Assembly: GCA_951799425.1 (NCBI GenBank) | Contig: OX637401.1 | Span: forward strand, 31,917,780 to 31,981,779 | Origin: Ilex aquifolium | Taxonomy: Eukaryota > Streptophyta > Magnoliopsida > Aquifoliales > Aquifoliaceae | DNA: 64,000 nucleotides | Reading direction: 5' to 3' | Shown: positions 60,188-64,000 of the stretch, one piece after another | Layout of the letters: each line of letters starts with the position of its first letter | Numbering within the stretch: the first letter of the stretch is position 1 | Notes under the pieces: model-generated | The model's input: the letters and a program-made list of their open reading frames with translations, nothing else | What the model was told of the DNA's origin: nothing | Databases searched by the model: none | Translations under genes and position numbers: made by a program

Positions 60188-60510
60188 CACTACAACAATT
60201 AGGGACTTTTAAGATAAGTTTTTTGTGGATACTATGTTTATCATCACAAAAAAATAGTGTTTGGAAGGAAAAAAAAATTCTATAATAGTAATGCTGCCAT
60301 AAAAAAGGTTATTTGTTATCATAAATACTATTTTAGACGGTTTGTTGTCGCCATAAAAATTTTTTGAGACTCCATTTATTACGCAACAAATAAGCCTTTT
60401 GTAAAAGCACTATCACCACAAAAATTATTTTTTATTCAAAAACATGTTTTTTTTTTTTGAACATAGCTGCCAAACAAAATTTCTCTCAAAAGGCCGTAAT
60501 TCTTATAGTG
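60188..60510. mobile_element. Miniature CACTA element
   Basis: 323 bp. Left end CACTACAACAATTAGGGAC; right end reverse complement CACTATAAGAATTACGGCC. Flanking 3-bp duplication TTA (60185-60187 and 60511-60513). These are the hallmarks of En/Spm (CACTA) transposons. There is no coding capacity. Confidence 0.85.
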
Positions 60511-61612
60511 TTAATCTAATATGTGGAGATGGATTTAACGTGGTCCTCTCCCAGAGAAATTCCACGTTGCGAGAAAAATAGTATTCAATAAAAAATTTAT
60601 TTAATGCTCCGTTTGGTACGATGAAAAATGAAAGAACGGAAAGTTTGAAGTATAAAAAGTTGGATGGATAGATAAAACATCATGTTTGATAAGGAAAGAA
60701 AATAGGAATGATAGAAAAGTGGATGAATGGACTTTTCTTCCAACTCACTAAAATCAATCCTTCCAAAATTGGAAGGAAAGTTAATTATTAGTGTTAAAAT
60801 GTATTTTATTTGTCTATATATCTTTTAATATATATACAGGGGCAGAGTCAGAAAATTGTATCAGGAGGGACACAAATATTTCAACAAATTATTATTATTA
60901 TTTTTTACAATTGATAGCAATAGGACAAAATTTATTTAATTACGTCCTATTTAATACTTAAAAGTTCATTAAATCCACCATACTGAAATTTAGTAAGCCT
61001 AGTATATACAAACGATAACATTTTTTTTTACAAAATATTAACTAATTAAAATCATTTAGAATTGACTTCGGTGAATTTTTGTACTTTTAAAGCGTTGCAT
61101 AACAACTTTATTATTCTTTGGATACATAATCATGTTATCACTTTGGTATTTATAAATTATTTGATCGAATATGCAGTTTAATGTGCACTTTATAATTTTT
61201 ACCATAATTAGCAAAAATAAATGTCAAAATCACAAGTAAACTAGCGAATATGTATATCATGTCTTTTTTAGTTTTAGAAAATATAAAATAATTCTAGTAT
61301 ATTCAAAATTTATCTAGATAGTTACATAACCAAGCCAAAATGTGTTAAAAAATTCATATTCATTCGATATAAATATACACTAATTGATGTGCCAAAAAAA
61401 AATAGGGATGACATAATTAAAATTATTCATTTGATATAAGTGTACATTAATATTTTTTTTTTTAATTTTGGGTGGGTACAAATAATATATTATACAAATA
61501 TATAATATACATACCTAAGTAATAAAAAAATAAAAAATTTGAGGGGGGCACTTGCCCACCCTGAACAGGGCTGCCTCCGCCCTTGTATATATACATACAT
61601 TATATTTATTAA
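60511..61612. other. Intergenic with MITE-like repeat
   Basis: 60604-60790 (GCTCCGTTTGGTACGATG onward) resembles 55325-55500. The rest is AT-rich, with a small GC patch near 61541-61585. No gene. Confidence 0.45.
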
Positions 61613-62516
61613 CTAGTTATTGAAGGCACAGAGTAATAAAAAATGGTAAATAATAAACATATTTGTATTCATATCCAAAATCAAATCACAAACATAGAGG
61701 AGAGATAAATGAATTTAAGCATCGGTTGTAGTGGGGGTGAGAAGTGGTGGTGGTAGGAGACGGTGATGGTTGTAATTGGTGGCAATAACTGTGGTGGCGG
61801 TAGTGGTGGCGACGGCGATGGCATCGGTGGCGGCGACGGTTGTGGTGGTGGGGGTGGCGGTGGTGGTGGGGGTGGTGGTGGTGATAGCGGCGGTGATGGT
61901 GGTGGCGATGACGATGGTGGTGACGACGACGACAGTGGCAACGGCGGTGGTGGTGGTGGCGGCGATAACGGCGGTGGCGGCGGCGGGGGCAGCGGCGACG
62001 GTGGTGGTGGCAGCAATGGCGGTGGCGGTGGCTGCGACGGCAATGGTGGTGGTGGTGGTTGTGGCGGTGGTTGCGACGACAATGGTGGTGGCGGTGGTGG
62101 CGATGGTGGTGGTGGTGGTGACGATGGTGGTGCTAGTGGTGCTGGTGGCGATGGAGATGGCGGCGACGGTGGTGGTGGCGGCGACAGCGGCGTGGTGGTG
62201 GTGGTGGTGATGGTGGTGGTGGTGGCGGCGACGACAGTGGTAGAGGTAGTGGGGGTGGGGGTGGTAGAAGTAGTGGTGGAGCGGTTTCAAACACTATTTT
62301 TTTTTTAAAGTACTTATGAGAAATAATTTCTAGAAGTACTTTTAAAAAGTCATTCCAAACACACCCTTAAGGGCCTATTTTTCCTATTAAATTTAAGGTG
62401 TTAATATTAGCCGTTAGATTAACTTTAAAGTAAAATTTAAAGCGATCTGAACCGCGAAAGCAAAAGTCATTTTGTTTATCTTTTGAAATTTGAATTGTAA
62501 ACTACTTTATTATATA
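61613..62516 (-). mobile_element. Helitron-like unit 1 with GGN minisatellite
   Basis: Minus-strand 3' end at CTAG (61613-61616) with a half-lost stem (GGCACAGAG remains). The 5' end TATATAATAAAGTAG lies at 62516-62502. It is about 80-90% similar to the next unit in all non-repeat parts, including GTACTTATGAGAAATAATTT and TTAAAGCGATCT. The interior 61780-62280 is a GGN tract. Confidence 0.6.
61745..62280. repeat. GGN (GGT/GGC/GAC) minisatellite 1
   Basis: About 500 bp of trinucleotide-like repeats (GGT, GGC, GAC and GAT), far more GC-rich than the surroundings. It opens several frames on both strands encoding poly-Gly, poly-Pro, poly-Val, poly-Thr and poly-Ala. None has a domain or gene context. 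Confidence 0.93.
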
Positions 62517-63251
62517 CTAGTTATTGCTTGTGCCTGAAGGCACAGTGTAATAAAAAATTGTAAATAATAAATATATTTGTATTCATATCTAAAATCAAAT
62601 CACAAATATAGAGAAGAGATAAAAGAATTTAAGCATCGATTTGTAGTGGGGGTGAGAGGTGGTGGTAGGAGACGGTGATGGTTGTGGTGGGTGGTAATGA
62701 CCGTGGTGGTGGTGATGGCAGCGAGGGCGGCGATAGTGGTGGTGGTAGGAGACGGTGAAGGTTGTTGGTGGGTGGTAATGACCGTGGTGGTGGCGAGGGT
62801 GGCGGTGATGGTGGTGGCGGCGGCGGTGGTGGGGGGGGGGGGGTGGCGAGGGTGGTGGTGGTTGTGGTGGCGGTAGTGGTGGTGGTGATGGTGGTGACGG
62901 CGGTGGTGGTGGCGACGACAACGGCGATGGCGGCGACGGCGACGACTTTAGTGGCGGCGGTAGTGGTGGTGGCGGCGGTTGTGGTGGGGGTAGTGGTGGT
63001 AGAGGTAGTGGTGAGGCGGTTTGAAACACTATTATTTTTTTAAAGTACTTATGAGAAATAATTTCTAGAAGTACTTTTCAAAAATCACTCCAAACACACC
63101 TTAGGGGCCTATTTTTTCTATTAAATTTAGGATATTAATATTAGTCGTTCGATTAATTTTAAAGTAAAATTTAAAGCGATCTCAATCGTGAATAGCAAAA
63201 ATCATTTTGTTTATCTTTTGAGATTTGAATTGTAAACTACTTTATTATATA
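62517..63251 (-). mobile_element. Helitron-like unit 2 with GGN minisatellite
   Basis: Minus-strand 3' end CTAG (62517-62520) preceded by the perfect stem TGTGCC-TTCA-GGCACA. 5' end TATATAATAAAGTAG at about 63251-63237. It joins unit 1 head to tail at 62516/62517 with no spacer. Confidence 0.65.
62645..63025. repeat. GGN minisatellite 2
   Basis: About 380 bp, same motifs as minisatellite 1 but shorter, with a 13-base G run near 62830. The open frames on both strands (62595-63029, 62682-62876 and 62762-63043) are by-products. Confidence 0.93.
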
Positions 63252-64000
63252 TATATATTATATATTATATATTATATATACATTAATTTCATACATAAAA
63301 ACAATGGTAAAATATGTATTTATATTTTTTTTAAATAAAAATTAAAATTAAAAAAAATATTTTTTTTTCCATCTTACCAAGCACAAAAAAATTAATAATT
63401 TTTACTAGTACTAAACACAAAGTAAGGAAAATGTATAATTCTTACTTTCCTTCCTTAGATGATAGAAATTGTATCACTCTTACTTTCCATTATTCCTACC
63501 AAACGGACCATAACACATTTTGGCAAGCGAATACGGATTTACCTTTGGACATGAAAAATGAAACATGTCACCGATTTTTAATCATTGTTTTGAATCACGA
63601 TATATATGGATGCATATCATCAATAAATTTCTTGTTTTCCAGGTATCTTTTATAAGAATAAATTAATTATATTAATGTCCTACCAACCTGTAAACAGTAA
63701 TACAGTTTAGTAAAGTAAGACCGATGTCGTATACTCTTACTCCTGTGGACAATTGGTGAGAATCACATGTAACTATCAGAGGACCTGCCATCTCCTCATA
63801 CCTACCATTGTTTGCTTTACCATTGTTTTTGACGGTATAAAGATGGTATACTCTGTATACATACACACACTCTTTGTAATAATCTCATCATGACCTTAAA
63901 CTCTATGTAATTATCCCTCTCAGTCTCACCTCACCTTGGCCTTGCCAAGAATGAAGAGGGCATGACATGGTTGCCTCTTAGATTTAGGATGAGTCTAGGC
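63252..64000. other. Intergenic end of the window
   Basis: TATAT-rich tract at 63245-63281, then AT-rich sequence with a MITE-like end (CCAAACGGACCATAAC near 63500). No gene is seen up to the window edge. Confidence 0.45.

Noticed and set aside
61681..62308. Long overlapping frames encoding poly-Gly, poly-Pro, poly-Thr/Ala proteins on both strands (also 62595-63043)
   Set aside because: They are by-products of a GGN repeat that is open in many frames. They have no signal peptide, domain or non-repeat conserved part, and the repeat lies in a transposon unit.

Overview
The window is nuclear DNA of a flowering plant, most likely a eudicot. It is AT-rich and gene-poor, its genes have GT-AG introns, and it is packed with old plant transposons (Helitrons, hAT, Mutator-like, CACTA, LINE, copia, TRIM and solo LTR). 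I do not claim a species. Five genes look intact, and there are several pseudogenes.

Positions 1-26600 hold a decayed array built from one repeated theme: a small secreted PMEI/invertase-inhibitor-like gene on the minus strand, a 3-4 kb spacer, and a pectin methylesterase (PME) catalytic-domain gene on the plus strand. Intact members are inhibitors at 145-714, 7996-8553 and 17587-18162, and one PME at 5015-7236. Dead members are PME remnants at 16712-17032 and 23983-25947, an inhibitor split by a LINE at 20303-21145, and inhibitor scraps at 26179-26252 and 26471-26596. The PME starts with a 6-nt coding exon (Met-Glu) followed by a 1-kb intron. That promoter plus micro-exon is present twice in tandem (3754-3900 and 4876-5020) and again in the dead copy. 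Because the spacers are duplicated, one copy gives the empty site for insertions in another. This dates and delimits a solo LTR (11382-12159) and a 3.8-kb Helitron (12413-16203) that itself carries a LINE.

Positions 26600-43600 contain no host gene I can support. They hold a TRIM-like element whose second LTR is split by a Helitron (28993-31506), and a degraded Ty1/copia element (about 33216-38345) split by a second Helitron (33995-36085) whose 5' end is amplified in tandem. A 172-bp foldback element lies at 40817-40988.

Positions 43776-47753 encode a three-exon C19-type gibberellin 2-oxidase (356 residues) with an unusual His/Pro-rich loop. The next 10 kb is intergenic and includes a 975-bp Mutator-like element with perfect 9-bp target duplications. 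Positions 58000-59605 (minus strand) encode a three-exon R2R3-MYB of subgroup 20, MYB108/MYB78-like (338 residues). A small CACTA element follows at 60188-60510. Then come two head-to-tail Helitron-like units (61613-62516 and 62517-63251), each containing an expanded GGN minisatellite that produces spurious poly-Gly, poly-Pro and poly-Thr reading frames.

The inhibitor and PME genes plausibly act together on cell-wall pectin in the apoplast. GA2ox and MYB are unrelated single genes. The most notable feature is the inhibitor/enzyme pair array and its micro-exon gene structure.
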